From positions 1-64,000 of the forward strand of contig DVID01000041.1 in assembly GCA_018711625.1 (NCBI GenBank): a DNA stretch of 64,000 nucleotides, written 5' to 3'. This document shows, piece by piece, positions 17,903 through 26,760 of this stretch (the first letter of the stretch is position 1; each line of letters opens with the position of its first letter). The notes under the pieces were generated by a model that was not told the DNA's origin, did not search any database, and saw only the letters and a list, made by a program, of their open reading frames with translations. The DNA is from Candidatus Limicola stercorigallinarum (GTDB lineage Bacteria; Actinomycetota; Coriobacteriia; Coriobacteriales; Coriobacteriaceae). The position numbers were made by a program, and so were the translations under genes.

Positions 17903-19240
17903 TCACGCCTCCTTCGCGGGTTGGGTACGACGGGCAACATCGTTGCGGTAGAAGCCCTTGCCCTCGCGGATGGACGCGGTGATGCGACGATGCGCCGGGC
18001 AGATGAAGGCGCACGAACCGCACTCCATGCAGTTCATGACCGCAAACTCGTCCAGGCGCACCACGTCGTGGGCACGCGAGGCGGCGTCGAGCTGGAACGG
18101 CATGAGGCCCAGCGGGCAGGCACGCACGCAGCGGCCGCAGCGGATGCACGGCGTCTCATCCGGGAGGATGGCAGCGCTATCCAAGCAAAGGATGGCGTTG
18201 TTGGCCTTCAGAATGGGGCAGTCGATGTTGGTGATGGTGCGACCCATCATGGGGCCACCCATGATGATCTTGCGCGGCTCCTTGATAAGGCCGCCGGTGG
18301 TCTCCACCACATCGTGCACGCTCATACCAATAGGAATACGGTAGTTGCCGGGGTTCTTCACGCAGTCGCCGGCAATGGTCACCGTCTTGCGCACCAGCGG
18401 CACGCCATAGCGGAAGTACTCCTCAATACGCGAAACGGTGGTGACGTTGAGCACCAAGCAGCCAGCATCCACCGGCAGACCGCCCGCCGGAACAGCGCGG
18501 CCCGTCGTGCTCTGGATGAGCACCTTCTCGCCACCCATGGGGTACTTCGTGGGCACCATGAGCACCTCAACGAGGTCGCCCACGCCCTTCTCCTCAATCA
18601 CCTTGCGCAGCTCTTCAACTGCCTCGGGCTTGTTGTCCTCAACGCCAATCACGGCAGCCGGAATCTCCAGCGCGCGAGCAATGCGGACAACGCCGTCCAC
18701 CACGCGCTCGGAATGCTCAATCATCTGGCGATAGTCGCTCGTGATGAACGGCTCGCACTCCATGCCGTTGACTACAACAAAGTCAAACTTCTTGCCCGGC
18801 GGGCACTTCATCTTGAACCACGACGGGAACGAAGCGCCGCCCAAGCCCACCACACCGGACGCGCGGACGCAGGCGATGAACTCGTCCTTCGTCTCGTACG
18901 TGGGCTTCACAATAGCCGGATCCTGCTCCATCTTGCCATCCGAAGCAATCTCCACCACCGGCGCCGTCTGGCCGGTAGGAAGCGTTTCGGTAGCAACGGA
19001 GGTCACCGTGCCCGAGATACTTGCGTGCGTAGGTGCGCAAAGGCCCTCGCCGTCACCGATGAGCGTGCCGACGTAAACATGGTCGCCCACGTTCACCACC
19101 GGCTTGCCCGGAGCTCCAATGTGCATGTTCAGCGGGATGCGAACCTGCTTAGGGGGCTCGATCGACGTGACAGGACAATCTCGGGTGTCCTTACACTGGG
19201 GCGGATGCACACCGCCCAACGTCTTGTGCAGAGAGAACAT
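17903..19240 (-). CDS. rnfC: Rnf complex NADH-binding iron-sulfur subunit RnfC
   Basis: 445 residues, the NAD(H)/FMN-handling peripheral subunit. The N-terminus has the typical GGVHPPQCKDTRD entry. GLGGASFPSWFKM (near 135) is part of the nucleotide/FMN site shared with NuoF, and two 4Fe-4S motifs follow at the C-terminal end: CIRCGRCVRACP and CMECGSCAFICP. The ATG at 19240 is preceded by AAGGGGAT. First gene of the operon C-D-G-E-A, with a good promoter at 19322-19350. RnfB, which normally passes electrons between ferredoxin and RnfC, is not encoded in this cluster. Confidence 0.94.
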   Translation of the reverse strand: MFSLHKTLGGVHPPQCKDTRDCPVTSIEPPKQVRIPLNMHIGAPGKPVVNVGDHVYVGTLIGDGEGLCAPTHASISGTVTSVATETLPTGQTAPVVEIASDGKMEQDPAIVKPTYETKDEFIACVRASGVVGLGGASFPSWFKMKCPPGKKFDFVVVNGMECEPFITSDYRQMIEHSERVVDGVVRIARALEIPAAVIGVEDNKPEAVEELRKVIEEKGVGDLVEVLMVPTKYPMGGEKVLIQSTTGRAVPAGGLPVDAGCLVLNVTTVSRIEEYFRYGVPLVRKTVTIAGDCVKNPGNYRIPIGMSVHDVVETTGGLIKEPRKIIMGGPMMGRTITNIDCPILKANNAILCLDSAAILPDETPCIRCGRCVRACPLGLMPFQLDAASRAHDVVRLDEFAVMNCMECGSCAFICPAHRRITASIREGKGFYRNDVARRTQPAKEA

Positions 19241-19321
19241 AGATCCCCTTCCCTCTTCCCCTTCAGCTGTCCCGCTCACGGCAGAACAGCCCAGCACAAT
19301 GTCGAAATATGCCAGTCTTAA

Positions 19322-19350
19322 ATTTTAACGGCTTTGCTTCACAATTTGAA
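19322..19350 (-). promoter_or_regulatory. Promoter of the rnf operon
   Basis: Minus strand: -35 TTCAAA (19345-19350), 17-base spacer, -10 TAAAAT (19322-19327), about 80 bases before the rnfC ATG. This is one of the best sigma70-type promoters in the window. Confidence 0.7.
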
Positions 19351-19395
19351 CATGTTTTTCATAACGCCCGGGGTGAAGCGTTGGAGAGATCGGGA

Positions 19396-19433
19396 AAACA
19401 CTCCGTTGCGGCTAGATTGCAGCCTGGCCGCAA
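19396..19433 (-). terminator. Probable terminator after dCMP deaminase
   Basis: Seven-base stem TTGCGGC/GCCGCAA (19406-19433), then CGGAGTGTTTT on the minus strand. It lies just after the stop codon at 19446; T-run is short. Confidence 0.45.
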
Positions 19434-19445
19434 CCTGGTTATAGC

Positions 19446-19931
19446 CTAGTTGCCACCCATATCCTGGCTTAGCGAAACCTGGCGGTAGGTAATGCCGCAG
19501 CGGTCGAAAATGCTCTTAGAAATAAGGTTGTCTTCGGTGTCGCGGTATTTATCGTCCAGGTACACCACCTCGCCAATACCCGCCTGCACGAGCGTCTTGG
19601 CGCATTCGTGGCATGGGAAGAGCGTGACGTACACGGTGGCGCCCGTCATATCTTTGAGCGAGCCGCGATAGTTGAGAATGGCATTTGCCTCGGCATGAAT
19701 GACATAGCTGTGCTTGTCGAGCAAGGGATCGTCCACGGTATCCCAGGGGAACTCGTCGTCGTTAAGCGTGGAGGGCGTGCCGTTGTAACCCACCGAGAGA
19801 ATGCGGTGATTGGTGTCGGCGATGCAGGCACCCACCTGCGTGTTAGGGTCTTTGCTGCGCAGGCTCGCCGCTTGGGCAACGCGCATAAAAAACTCGTCCC
19901 AGCTGATAACGTCCTGGCGCTTACCTGGCAT
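19446..19931 (-). CDS. Deoxycytidylate (dCMP) deaminase, ComEB type
   Basis: 161 residues. Zinc-dependent deaminase converting dCMP to dUMP for thymidylate synthesis. The zinc/catalytic motifs are HAEANAI (His and Glu) and PCHECAK (two Cys), in the order expected for the dCMP deaminase group; SKDPNTQVGACI is the family N-terminal signature. ATG at 19931 has AAAGGAG upstream. It lies between the HtrA gene and the rnf promoter. In Firmicutes the same family is called ComEB, although the role is nucleotide metabolism. Confidence 0.92.
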   Translation of the reverse strand: MPGKRQDVISWDEFFMRVAQAASLRSKDPNTQVGACIADTNHRILSVGYNGTPSTLNDDEFPWDTVDDPLLDKHSYVIHAEANAILNYRGSLKDMTGATVYVTLFPCHECAKTLVQAGIGEVVYLDDKYRDTEDNLISKSIFDRCGITYRQVSLSQDMGGN

Positions 19932-20098
19932 GGGGTCTCCTTTCCCACATCACCGCTGTACGGCACATGTTGCTGCAAGCATGCCGCAACCGTATGCAAC
20001 ATGCAAGGTATACCCACTCGCGGGCACGGCCCGAACCGTATATTTGGCAACACAGGTGGCTGCGCCTCCGCATACACGGCGCTGCACAACGCTCCTCA

Positions 20099-20137
20099 GC
20101 AAAAAACGAGCTCGGCACCCACGCGGGCACCGAGCTC
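20099..20137 (-). terminator. Intrinsic terminator after the HtrA gene
   Basis: Minus strand stem GAGCTCGG/CCGAGCTC (20108-20137) with a GC-rich inner part, followed by GTTTTTTG. Located 27 bases after the stop. Confidence 0.88.
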
Positions 20138-20163
20138 AATCATTATCCTATGTAAGGCGTAGC

Positions 20164-21567
20164 CTAGCCTATGCTGTTGCCACCAAGCCCATAGCCCTGG
20201 CCGCCCAGCAGCTCCTCAAGGTACTGACGCAGCTCCTCAGAGCTCAAGCCCGATCCGTTGCCGCTCGAGCTGTCCTGCTCCTCCGGCGCGTCGGCGTCAG
20301 AGCCCAGCGTCACCTTGATCTCTTGCTCTTGGCCGTCGCGCACCACGGTAAGCGTCACCTCATCGCCCACACTGTGCTCGCGCAGCGCAATAATCAGGCC
20401 GTCTGCCGAGGTGACCGGCGTGCCGTCCACCGCAGTCACGATATCGTTTGCCTTGAGGCCCGCGGCCTCGGCGGCAGAACCCTCGTTCACCGAGACGATG
20501 AAGGCGCCCTCGCTCACCGACAGGTTGTTCTGGCGGGCATTGTAGGCGTTCACCGACGACACGGACACGCCCAAGTAGGGATGCTCGGGGGTCTTACCAT
20601 CAATGATCTGGTTGGCAATGTCGATGGCGTAGTTCACCGGGATTGCAAAGCCCACGCCCGAGCTGGAACCCGAGTAGCTCTCGATGATGGAGTTGATGCC
20701 GATAAGCTCGCCCTTGTCGTTCACGAGCGCGCCACCGGAGTTGCCGGGGTTGATAGCGGCATCGGTCTGAATCATGTTGGCGTAGATGGTGGTGCCATTG
20801 GACGACTGCATAGCGGTCGAGCGGTAAAGTGCACTCACGATGCCTGTGGAGACAGACTGCTCGTTGCCAAAGGGGCTGCCGATAGCCATAACCCACTCGC
20901 CTACCGAAATATCATCGGAGTCGCCAATCTCAATCGGGGTGAGGTCGATAGAGCTCGCATCGGTCAGCTTGATGACGGCAAGGTCGCTCGACTCGTCGGC
21001 ACCCACAATCTCGGCCACGTAGCTTGCATCGCCCACGTTGACCGAAATGCCCGTTGCGCCCTCCACCACGTGGTAGTTGGTGAGGATGTGACCGTCGGTA
21101 TCCAGGATAACGCCCGAACCAATGCCGCCACCCTGCGCCGTCTCGGTGCTGATGGATACCACCGAAGGCAGCGCCTTGGCAGATACCGCCTCGGCAAGCG
21201 TGGTGTCTTCAGGATCAATCTCGATGGTCTGGGTGGGCTGAGTCGCCTGGACATCGGTATCGGTGATGCGGAAGGCACCTGCCATCACCAGGGCAATCAC
21301 CAAGACGGCGCCCACGGCAAAGCCTGCGAAGGCACACAGAAACACCGGCAAAAGCTTGGTTTTGGTCTTCACCACCGTGCGTGTTTCGGTTGCCGTCGAA
21401 GGTACAAAGGGCATCTGGCTGGTGGTCGTGGTGCCTGCACCAGCTGCGTGCTGTTCCTCAGTCGAGGCCGGCTGCGGCGTACTTTCAATCTCTACCCTAG
21501 GCAAGCTCGAATTCATATTGTCGTTGTCGCCCATCCCCTCGGGGCGACGCGGAAGGTTGTCACTCAT
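20164..21567 (-). CDS. HtrA/DegP-type membrane-anchored serine protease with PDZ domain
   Basis: 467 residues: low-complexity cytoplasmic N-terminus (1-70), one membrane helix (72-97), a trypsin-like domain, one PDZ domain (about 335-430) and a Ser/Gly-rich tail. The catalytic triad reads His166 (TNYHVVEG), Asp195 (ESSDLAVIKL) and Ser277 (NPGNSGGALV). Such proteases degrade or refold damaged exported proteins at the outer face of the membrane and are often stress-induced. ATG at 21567 has AAAGGGGAG directly upstream; the ORF is open further upstream but without family sequence. Single-gene unit with its own terminator. Confidence 0.93.
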   Translation of the reverse strand: MSDNLPRRPEGMGDNDNMNSSLPRVEIESTPQPASTEEQHAAGAGTTTTSQMPFVPSTATETRTVVKTKTKLLPVFLCAFAGFAVGAVLVIALVMAGAFRITDTDVQATQPTQTIEIDPEDTTLAEAVSAKALPSVVSISTETAQGGGIGSGVILDTDGHILTNYHVVEGATGISVNVGDASYVAEIVGADESSDLAVIKLTDASSIDLTPIEIGDSDDISVGEWVMAIGSPFGNEQSVSTGIVSALYRSTAMQSSNGTTIYANMIQTDAAINPGNSGGALVNDKGELIGINSIIESYSGSSSGVGFAIPVNYAIDIANQIIDGKTPEHPYLGVSVSSVNAYNARQNNLSVSEGAFIVSVNEGSAAEAAGLKANDIVTAVDGTPVTSADGLIIALREHSVGDEVTLTVVRDGQEQEIKVTLGSDADAPEEQDSSSGNGSGLSSEELRQYLEELLGGQGYGLGGNSIG

Positions 21568-21750
21568 GGGAATCTCCCCTTTCAGCTTCATACATACCTG
21601 TTGTGGTTCAGCTTCGTTGTACCCCAAGGTACACCTCAACGACACCCTCACCTATCGACCTTCAGCGGAGTTTAAGTAAATCGACGCTTGGCCATAAGCA
21701 ATTGGGCACGAGACGCGCAACCGCGCGTCGGGCGGCGGCATATGGCGCGC

Positions 21751-21819
21751 GCCTGGCGGCCGCATGGGGTGCCCACCCACCGTGCCGCGCGCGACGCCCG
21801 CCGGCCGCACGCGGTGCCC
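21751..21819. repeat. Imperfect direct repeat in a GC-rich intergenic stretch
   Basis: Copies at 21751-21774 and 21796-21819 match at 20 of 24 positions (both contain GGCCGCA and end GGTGCCC), 45 bases apart. They sit in the 308-base gap between the HtrA gene and the GlnR-like gene; apart from the hairpin at 21834-21859 I see nothing else in this gap. Confidence 0.5.
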
Positions 21820-21833
21820 CGGCACAACACCAA

Positions 21834-21859
21834 ACGAGGCGAGCTCCTGCCCGCCTCGT
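21834..21859 (-). terminator. Hairpin after the GlnR-like gene
   Basis: Eight-base stem ACGAGGCG/CGCCTCGT with a ten-base loop, 17 bases after the stop; followed by TTGGTGTTGT, so only moderately T-rich. Confidence 0.55.
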
Positions 21860-21875
21860 CATCTTTGTTCTCACG

Positions 21876-22544
21876 TTAATCCTTAAAGAGATAACCCACG
21901 CCGCGTACCGTGGTGATATGCGCCGCAATCTGCGGGCCCACCTTGGAGCGAATACGACGGATGTGCACATCAACCGTACGCGTACCACCGCAATACTCAA
22001 AGCCCCACACCCGGTGCAGCAGCACCTCGCGCGAGTACGCGCGGTTAGGGTGAGTCGCCAAAAACGAAAGAAGCGAATACTCCATCAGCGTAAGGTCAAC
22101 GGGCTCATCATCCAAATACACCTGATACGTAGCCAGGTTGATAGTGAGGTTATCGATGTGCAAAACGTCATCAACCGCAAACGACTCTTCATCGCCCACC
22201 AAACGCCGCACGCGCACCTCAAGCTCGGTAGTAGATGCCGTGGGACAAATAAAGTCGCAGCGTGCATGCGCCGGCAAGCGCAAGCCCGAAAGCGCCTCGT
22301 CATCCACAATGAGCAGCATTGGGATGCCACCGCGGTCGTCGAGCCATTTGCTTATCTGCTCAATGCGGTCGTTGCGCACGCCATCGGCGTCCAGCAGCAG
22401 CATGTTGAAGTCATGGGCAGCCGTGGGTGAGTCCGGCGTGGCAACATCAACCGTCACGCCCATTGTCTTTGTGAGGGACCGGGCGAACTCATGAAAACGC
22501 GTTGTGCGCGCCATGAACAGAATACTCGCTTGAGAATCAGACAT
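21876..22544 (-). CDS. GlnR-like orphan OmpR-family regulator
   Basis: 222 residues. The C-terminal half (about 125-222) is an OmpR winged helix: LTLMEYSLLSFLATHPNRAY, LLHRVWGF, then GGTRTVDVHIRRIRSKVG and a final VRGVGYLF. This resembles the actinobacterial nitrogen regulator GlnR very closely. The N-terminal receiver is atypical: it keeps one Asp (Asp52, LLLDADG) but lacks the N-terminal acidic pair and shows no clear conserved Lys, so phosphorylation is doubtful, as for GlnR. No histidine kinase is adjacent. The next gene upstream on the same strand is glutamine synthetase, which supports a role in nitrogen control. Start ATG at 22544 with GGGAGG upstream. Confidence 0.82.
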   Translation of the reverse strand: MSDSQASILFMARTTRFHEFARSLTKTMGVTVDVATPDSPTAAHDFNMLLLDADGVRNDRIEQISKWLDDRGGIPMLLIVDDEALSGLRLPAHARCDFICPTASTTELEVRVRRLVGDEESFAVDDVLHIDNLTINLATYQVYLDDEPVDLTLMEYSLLSFLATHPNRAYSREVLLHRVWGFEYCGGTRTVDVHIRRIRSKVGPQIAAHITTVRGVGYLFKD

Positions 22545-22640
22545 GCCACACCTCCCTCAATCGGCACGGTGATGCTCTACATACTATCGCATGTAGCTTA
22601 TGGGATGCGCAGAAAACCCACGTTAAGATGCGCAAAATGT

Positions 22641-23981
22641 TTAAGAATTGGCAAGATAGTGCCTAAGCTCCCAGTCGGTGACAGCAGACGAATACTTCTC
22701 CCACTCGCTCCGCTTTTTGCTAAGGAAGAACGAGTGGATGTGATCGCCCAGCACCTCCCGCATAAAGCTCGACTCCTCAAAAATGTCGAGCGCCTCATCG
22801 AGGCTGCGGGGCAGCATGGTGTAGCCGGCCTCCTCCAGCGCACGTGGGCCGCGGGACAGCAGGTCGCCCGTGGTCTCGGACGGTAGGGTGAGCCCGCGCT
22901 CAATGCCGTCTAGGCCGGCTGCGAGCGTGACCGCATTCACCAGGTACGGGTTTGCCATGGGATCGGGCGAACGCAGCTCGATGCGCGTAGAAAGCTGCTT
23001 GCCCGGCTTGTAGATGGGCACGCGGATCATGGCCGCACGGTTGCGCAGACCCCAAGTGGCCGCCTTAGGCGTGGGACCCTCATCGCCCAAAAGGCGCTTG
23101 TACGAATTCACCGTGGGGTTGGTGATGGCGGAGATTTCGGACGCATGAGCCAGAATGCCTGCCATGTAGCTCTTCGCAATAGGTGACAGGTGATATGTTG
23201 GGTCGTTCTCGCCCCAGAACACGTTGTTGCCCTCATGGTCGAAAAGCGACTGGTGGAGCATCATGGCGCTTGCCGCCTCGCCCGCGATGGGTTTAGGCAT
23301 AAACGAAGCATGGATACCCGCCTCATACGCTTCGAGCCGAATTACGTGCTTGGCGGTGATGATGGCATCGGAGGCGGTGAGCGCCTCGGAATGGCGCAAC
23401 GACACACCGTGCTGCGAGCGACCCGACGAATGGAAGGTGTACTCCACCGGAATGCTCATCTTCTCAAGCATGAGCACGGTCTCGCGGCGCAGGTCGCGCG
23501 CCGAATCGTCCGGGGTGAGGTCGAAGTAGCCCACCTCGTCCATGGGGACGGGGGTGTGGTCGTCGGGGAAATAGTAGTACTCCAGCTCGGCACCCACGTT
23601 CATAAGGAAGCCGCGCTCCTCGGCACGGTAGAACATGCGGCGCAGGCACTCGCGCGGGTCACCCTCGAAGGGTTTGCGGTCCGGCGTGCAGATGTTGCAG
23701 AACACACGCGCGGCGCCATCGCGCTTGGGGCGCCAGGGGAGCACTTGGAAGGTGGTGGGGTCGGGGAAGGCGAGCATGTCCGCCTCGTCCGCTGGCGTGA
23801 ATCCCTCGATGGCGGAGCCGTCAAAGCCAATGCCCTCTTCGAAGGCGACCTCGAGGTCTTCGGGGGCGATGGCGAAGCTCTTGAGCCTGCCGAGCACGTC
23901 GCAGAACCATAGGCGGATAAATCGGATGCCGCGCTCCTCGACGGTGCGCAGCACGAAATCGATATGCTGTTGCTGGTCCAT
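22641..23981 (-). CDS. glnA: Glutamine synthetase type I (GlnA)
   Basis: 446 residues; ATP-dependent condensation of ammonia with glutamate. Motifs include FDGSAIEGF (beta-grasp), the metal-binding GAELEYYYF, the ATP-region stretch beginning KPIAGEAAS, and NRAAMIRVP with RIELRSPDP for glutamate binding. The length fits the GSI-alpha group of Gram-positive bacteria and archaea, about 25 residues shorter than the adenylylated GSI-beta enzymes, so control is more likely by feedback or by a regulator than by adenylylation. ATG at 23981 has GGGAGG upstream. It is followed 97 bases later by the GlnR-like regulator. Confidence 0.95.
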   Translation of the reverse strand: MDQQQHIDFVLRTVEERGIRFIRLWFCDVLGRLKSFAIAPEDLEVAFEEGIGFDGSAIEGFTPADEADMLAFPDPTTFQVLPWRPKRDGAARVFCNICTPDRKPFEGDPRECLRRMFYRAEERGFLMNVGAELEYYYFPDDHTPVPMDEVGYFDLTPDDSARDLRRETVLMLEKMSIPVEYTFHSSGRSQHGVSLRHSEALTASDAIITAKHVIRLEAYEAGIHASFMPKPIAGEAASAMMLHQSLFDHEGNNVFWGENDPTYHLSPIAKSYMAGILAHASEISAITNPTVNSYKRLLGDEGPTPKAATWGLRNRAAMIRVPIYKPGKQLSTRIELRSPDPMANPYLVNAVTLAAGLDGIERGLTLPSETTGDLLSRGPRALEEAGYTMLPRSLDEALDIFEESSFMREVLGDHIHSFFLSKKRSEWEKYSSAVTDWELRHYLANS

Positions 23982-24142
23982 ACGCGATACCTCCCACCAT
24001 GCGCGCTCACCATCGAAGGCGCACTCCTTCTCAGCTTTCCCACTTTCGCACAGGATTGTTTCCGCGTGGTTTCTAACGCGTGTACCTCCAGCGAGGGGAT
24101 AAAGCGGGGCAAAGCGAGCGGTACAAACCGGTGGCACGAAAG

Positions 24143-24352
24143 CTAGCGAGCAGGAGGCTCCTTCACCCCACGCCCTAGATCGTGCGCCACCTTGTCCACG
24201 CCCTTGGCAGCAGGGCACGAACCGCGGTGCGCATGAGAGCAGGTGCCACCCTGCGAGCAGTCAGCGCATGTCCCCCGCCGTCGTACACGCACGCAAACCG
24301 CTACAAACGCCACGGCAATTACCGCCAAAATAACCACGTCAACCGCACCCAT
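24143..24352 (-). CDS. FeoB-associated Cys-rich membrane protein
   Basis: 69 residues: a single membrane helix (about 3-24) followed by a Cys-rich cytoplasmic segment (CADCSQGGTCSHAHRGSCPA). This is the layout of the small Cys-rich proteins encoded after feoB in many anaerobes, thought to assist ferrous iron uptake in the way FeoC does, although no activity is proven. ATG at 24352 has GGAGGTG five bases upstream. It follows feoB after a 115-base gap that contains a hairpin, so it may be expressed at a lower level than feoB. Confidence 0.8.
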   Translation of the reverse strand: MGAVDVVILAVIAVAFVAVCVRVRRRGTCADCSQGGTCSHAHRGSCPAAKGVDKVAHDLGRGVKEPPAR

Positions 24353-24405
24353 GGTGCACCTCCTTGCATATACCGGCAACACGTGCCCTCATCATACTCT
24401 GCGAA

Positions 24406-24432
24406 GCCGGCGCCCCTCTGCGGGACGCCGGC
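24406..24432 (-). terminator. GC-rich hairpin between feoB and the Cys-rich gene
   Basis: Stem GCCGGCG/CGCCGGC, loop of 13 bases, about 35 bases after the feoB stop. No T-run follows, so it is more likely an mRNA-stabilising or partial attenuating structure than a full terminator. Confidence 0.4.
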
Positions 24433-24467
24433 CACGAAGGGAGAGCAAAGGTAAGCTCGCGCAGCGC

Positions 24468-26702
24468 CTACGCTGCCACCGCAGACGCAGCACCGGGCTC
24501 GACATCGTCCTTCCAAGCCCAGTGTGGCATAGGACGGAACAGCTGGAAGAGCATGAGCGCCGCCGCGATTACCGCGACCACCGTCCAGACGCTGAACACG
24601 CCCTGGCTTGCCAGGTAGAACTGGTTGATCATGAGGCCAACCACCCAAGCGAAACCACACTCGTAGCCCAGGGCGATCGCCGTCCACTTGGCGGAGTTCA
24701 TCTGGGCGCGAATGGTTCCCATGGCAGCGAAGCACGGTGCGCAGAGCAGGTTGAAGGCGCCGAAGGCCACGATGGCGCCCACGCTGGGGAACATGCCGGC
24801 AAAGGCCGCCCAGAGCTCGGGGTTGGTCTCGGCACCATCGGCGATGTGCAAAATGGAGGCCGCAGTGGCAAGCACGTTCTCCTTGGCCACAAGCCCCGTG
24901 ATAGACATAGCCGTTGCCTGCCAGGAATCAAAGCCGAGCGGTGCGAAGATGAAAGCGATGGCGCCGCCCAGGTAGGCCAGCAGTGAGTAGTCGGTGAACT
25001 CCTCCATACCGCCCGTGATGTCGGGCAGGTAGCCAAAGGCACCCTCAAAGAAACCGAAGCTCTGCAAGAACCACACCACGATGGTCGAGGCGAAGATGAT
25101 CGTGAAGGCCTTCTTGATGTAGGCAAACACGCGCTCCCAAATGTGCAGCCACCAGCTCTTGAGCGACGGCAGATGATAGCTTGGAAGCTCCATGACAAAG
25201 GGTGTGGGACGGCCGGCGAAAAGCTTGGTCTTCTTAAGCATCACGCCCGAGACAATCACCGCAATCACACCCAGGAAGTAGAAAAGCGGAGCAATCCAGC
25301 TGGCCTCGGCATCTCCCACGAGGGCGCCCATAAGCAAAGCGATGATGGGAAGCTTTGCTCCGCACGGGATGAACGTGGTGGTCATGACCGTCATACGACG
25401 ATCTTTCTCGTTCTCGATGGTCTTGGTGGCAAGCACGCCCGGCACGCCGCAGCCCGTGGAGACGAGCATGGGGATGAAGCTCTTGCCCGAAAGGCCAAAG
25501 CGGCGGAACACGCGATCCATCACAAAGGCAACGCGCGCCATGTAGCCGCAGTCCTCCAAGAAGGAGAGCAGCACGAAGAGCACGAACATCTGCGGAATAA
25601 AGCCCAGCACGGCACCCACGCCGGCCACGATGCCATCAAGCACCAGGCTCGAGACGAGCGGGCTTGCACCCACGGCGGTAAGCGCGCCCTCAATCATGCC
25701 CGGGATGGACTGGAACTGCATGCCAAAGAGCTCAAACCCCTCACCAAAGAGGTTGTCGTTCACCCAGTCGGTACCAGCCGTGCCAAAGGCATCCGCCGAG
25801 GTGGCGATGGAGTAGACGGCAAACATGATGATGAAAAAGAGCGGCAAGCCCAGGATGCGATTGGTGACCACACGGTCAATCTTCTCGGAGATGGACATAC
25901 GCTCGGGGCTGCGCTTCACGCACTCATCCATGATGTGGGCGATCACCGCGTAGCGTTCGCCGGTGATGATGGACTCCGCGTCGTCCTCGCAGTCCTGCTC
26001 GCAGTTCGAAACGAGCTGCTCAACCTTGGTTGCAGCATCTTTGGTGAGATTGATACTGCGCAGCGCCTCCTGATCGCGCTCAAAAAGCTTCACAGCCCAG
26101 TAGCGGCGTTCCGCCTTGGGCACCGAACCCGGCAGCAGGCGCTCAACCTTCTCAAGCACGTCTTCGATTGCCGAGTCAAAGCGCTTGCCCACAACCTCGC
26201 CCTTACGTGCCGCCGCGTCCTTGGCTTGAGCGATGAGCTCGTCCATGCCGGTGTTGCGCAGTGCCGAGATCATAACAACGGGCGCACCCAGACTCCGAGA
26301 GAGGCCGCGGGTATCAATCTTGTCGCCACCTTTTTCAACCAGGTCCGCCATGTTGAGTGCCACCACCACGGGCACGCCGCACTCGAGCACCTGGAGCGTA
26401 AGGTACAGATTGCGCTCCAAGTTGGTGGCGTCCACCACGTTCACCACCACATCGGGCTCGCCGCCCATAAGATAGTCGCGGCTCACGCGCTCCTCGGGGC
26501 TATAGGGAGAAAGCGAGTAGATGCCCGGCAGGTCAGTCACGGTAACGTGCTTGTCGCGGGAGAGCCGAGCCTCCTTCTTTTCGACCGTCACGCCCGGCCA
26601 GTTGCCCACGTAGCCGTTTTGGCCGGTGAGGAGATTAAAAAGTGTCGTCTTGCCGCAGTTGGGGTTACCCACCAGCGCGACATGAAGTTGCGAAGCTGCC
26701 AT
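24468..26702 (-). CDS. feoB: Ferrous iron transporter FeoB
   Basis: 744 residues. The N-terminal GTPase domain shows G1 GNPNCGKTT, G2 region NWPGVTVEKKEA, G3 DLPGIYSL and G4 NMAD. The C-terminal part (about 275-720) holds the polytopic Fe(II) permease with the FeoB gate repeats (VSTGCGVPG and the later NLLCAPCFAAMGT, each with a conserved Cys). The ATG at 26702 is chosen because family homology starts there; the ribosome binding site (AGAAAGAAG) is weak. Upstream lie two feoA genes, but a terminator-like structure and a separate promoter with a palindrome stand between, so feoB can be regulated on its own. Confidence 0.95.
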   Translation of the reverse strand: MAASQLHVALVGNPNCGKTTLFNLLTGQNGYVGNWPGVTVEKKEARLSRDKHVTVTDLPGIYSLSPYSPEERVSRDYLMGGEPDVVVNVVDATNLERNLYLTLQVLECGVPVVVALNMADLVEKGGDKIDTRGLSRSLGAPVVMISALRNTGMDELIAQAKDAAARKGEVVGKRFDSAIEDVLEKVERLLPGSVPKAERRYWAVKLFERDQEALRSINLTKDAATKVEQLVSNCEQDCEDDAESIITGERYAVIAHIMDECVKRSPERMSISEKIDRVVTNRILGLPLFFIIMFAVYSIATSADAFGTAGTDWVNDNLFGEGFELFGMQFQSIPGMIEGALTAVGASPLVSSLVLDGIVAGVGAVLGFIPQMFVLFVLLSFLEDCGYMARVAFVMDRVFRRFGLSGKSFIPMLVSTGCGVPGVLATKTIENEKDRRMTVMTTTFIPCGAKLPIIALLMGALVGDAEASWIAPLFYFLGVIAVIVSGVMLKKTKLFAGRPTPFVMELPSYHLPSLKSWWLHIWERVFAYIKKAFTIIFASTIVVWFLQSFGFFEGAFGYLPDITGGMEEFTDYSLLAYLGGAIAFIFAPLGFDSWQATAMSITGLVAKENVLATAASILHIADGAETNPELWAAFAGMFPSVGAIVAFGAFNLLCAPCFAAMGTIRAQMNSAKWTAIALGYECGFAWVVGLMINQFYLASQGVFSVWTVVAVIAAALMLFQLFRPMPHWAWKDDVEPGAASAVAA

Positions 26703-26760
26703 ATGGTTCTTCTTTCTGTAGGCTTTGAGATGGTTCCTGAGTGCGCTATCGCAAAGTTTG

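Noticed and set aside
16880-19321. 813-codon plus-strand ORF across rnfC and rnfD
   Set aside because: Its His/Arg/Ala-rich translation is typical of the antisense of GC-rich genes, and it lies opposite clear rnf genes.
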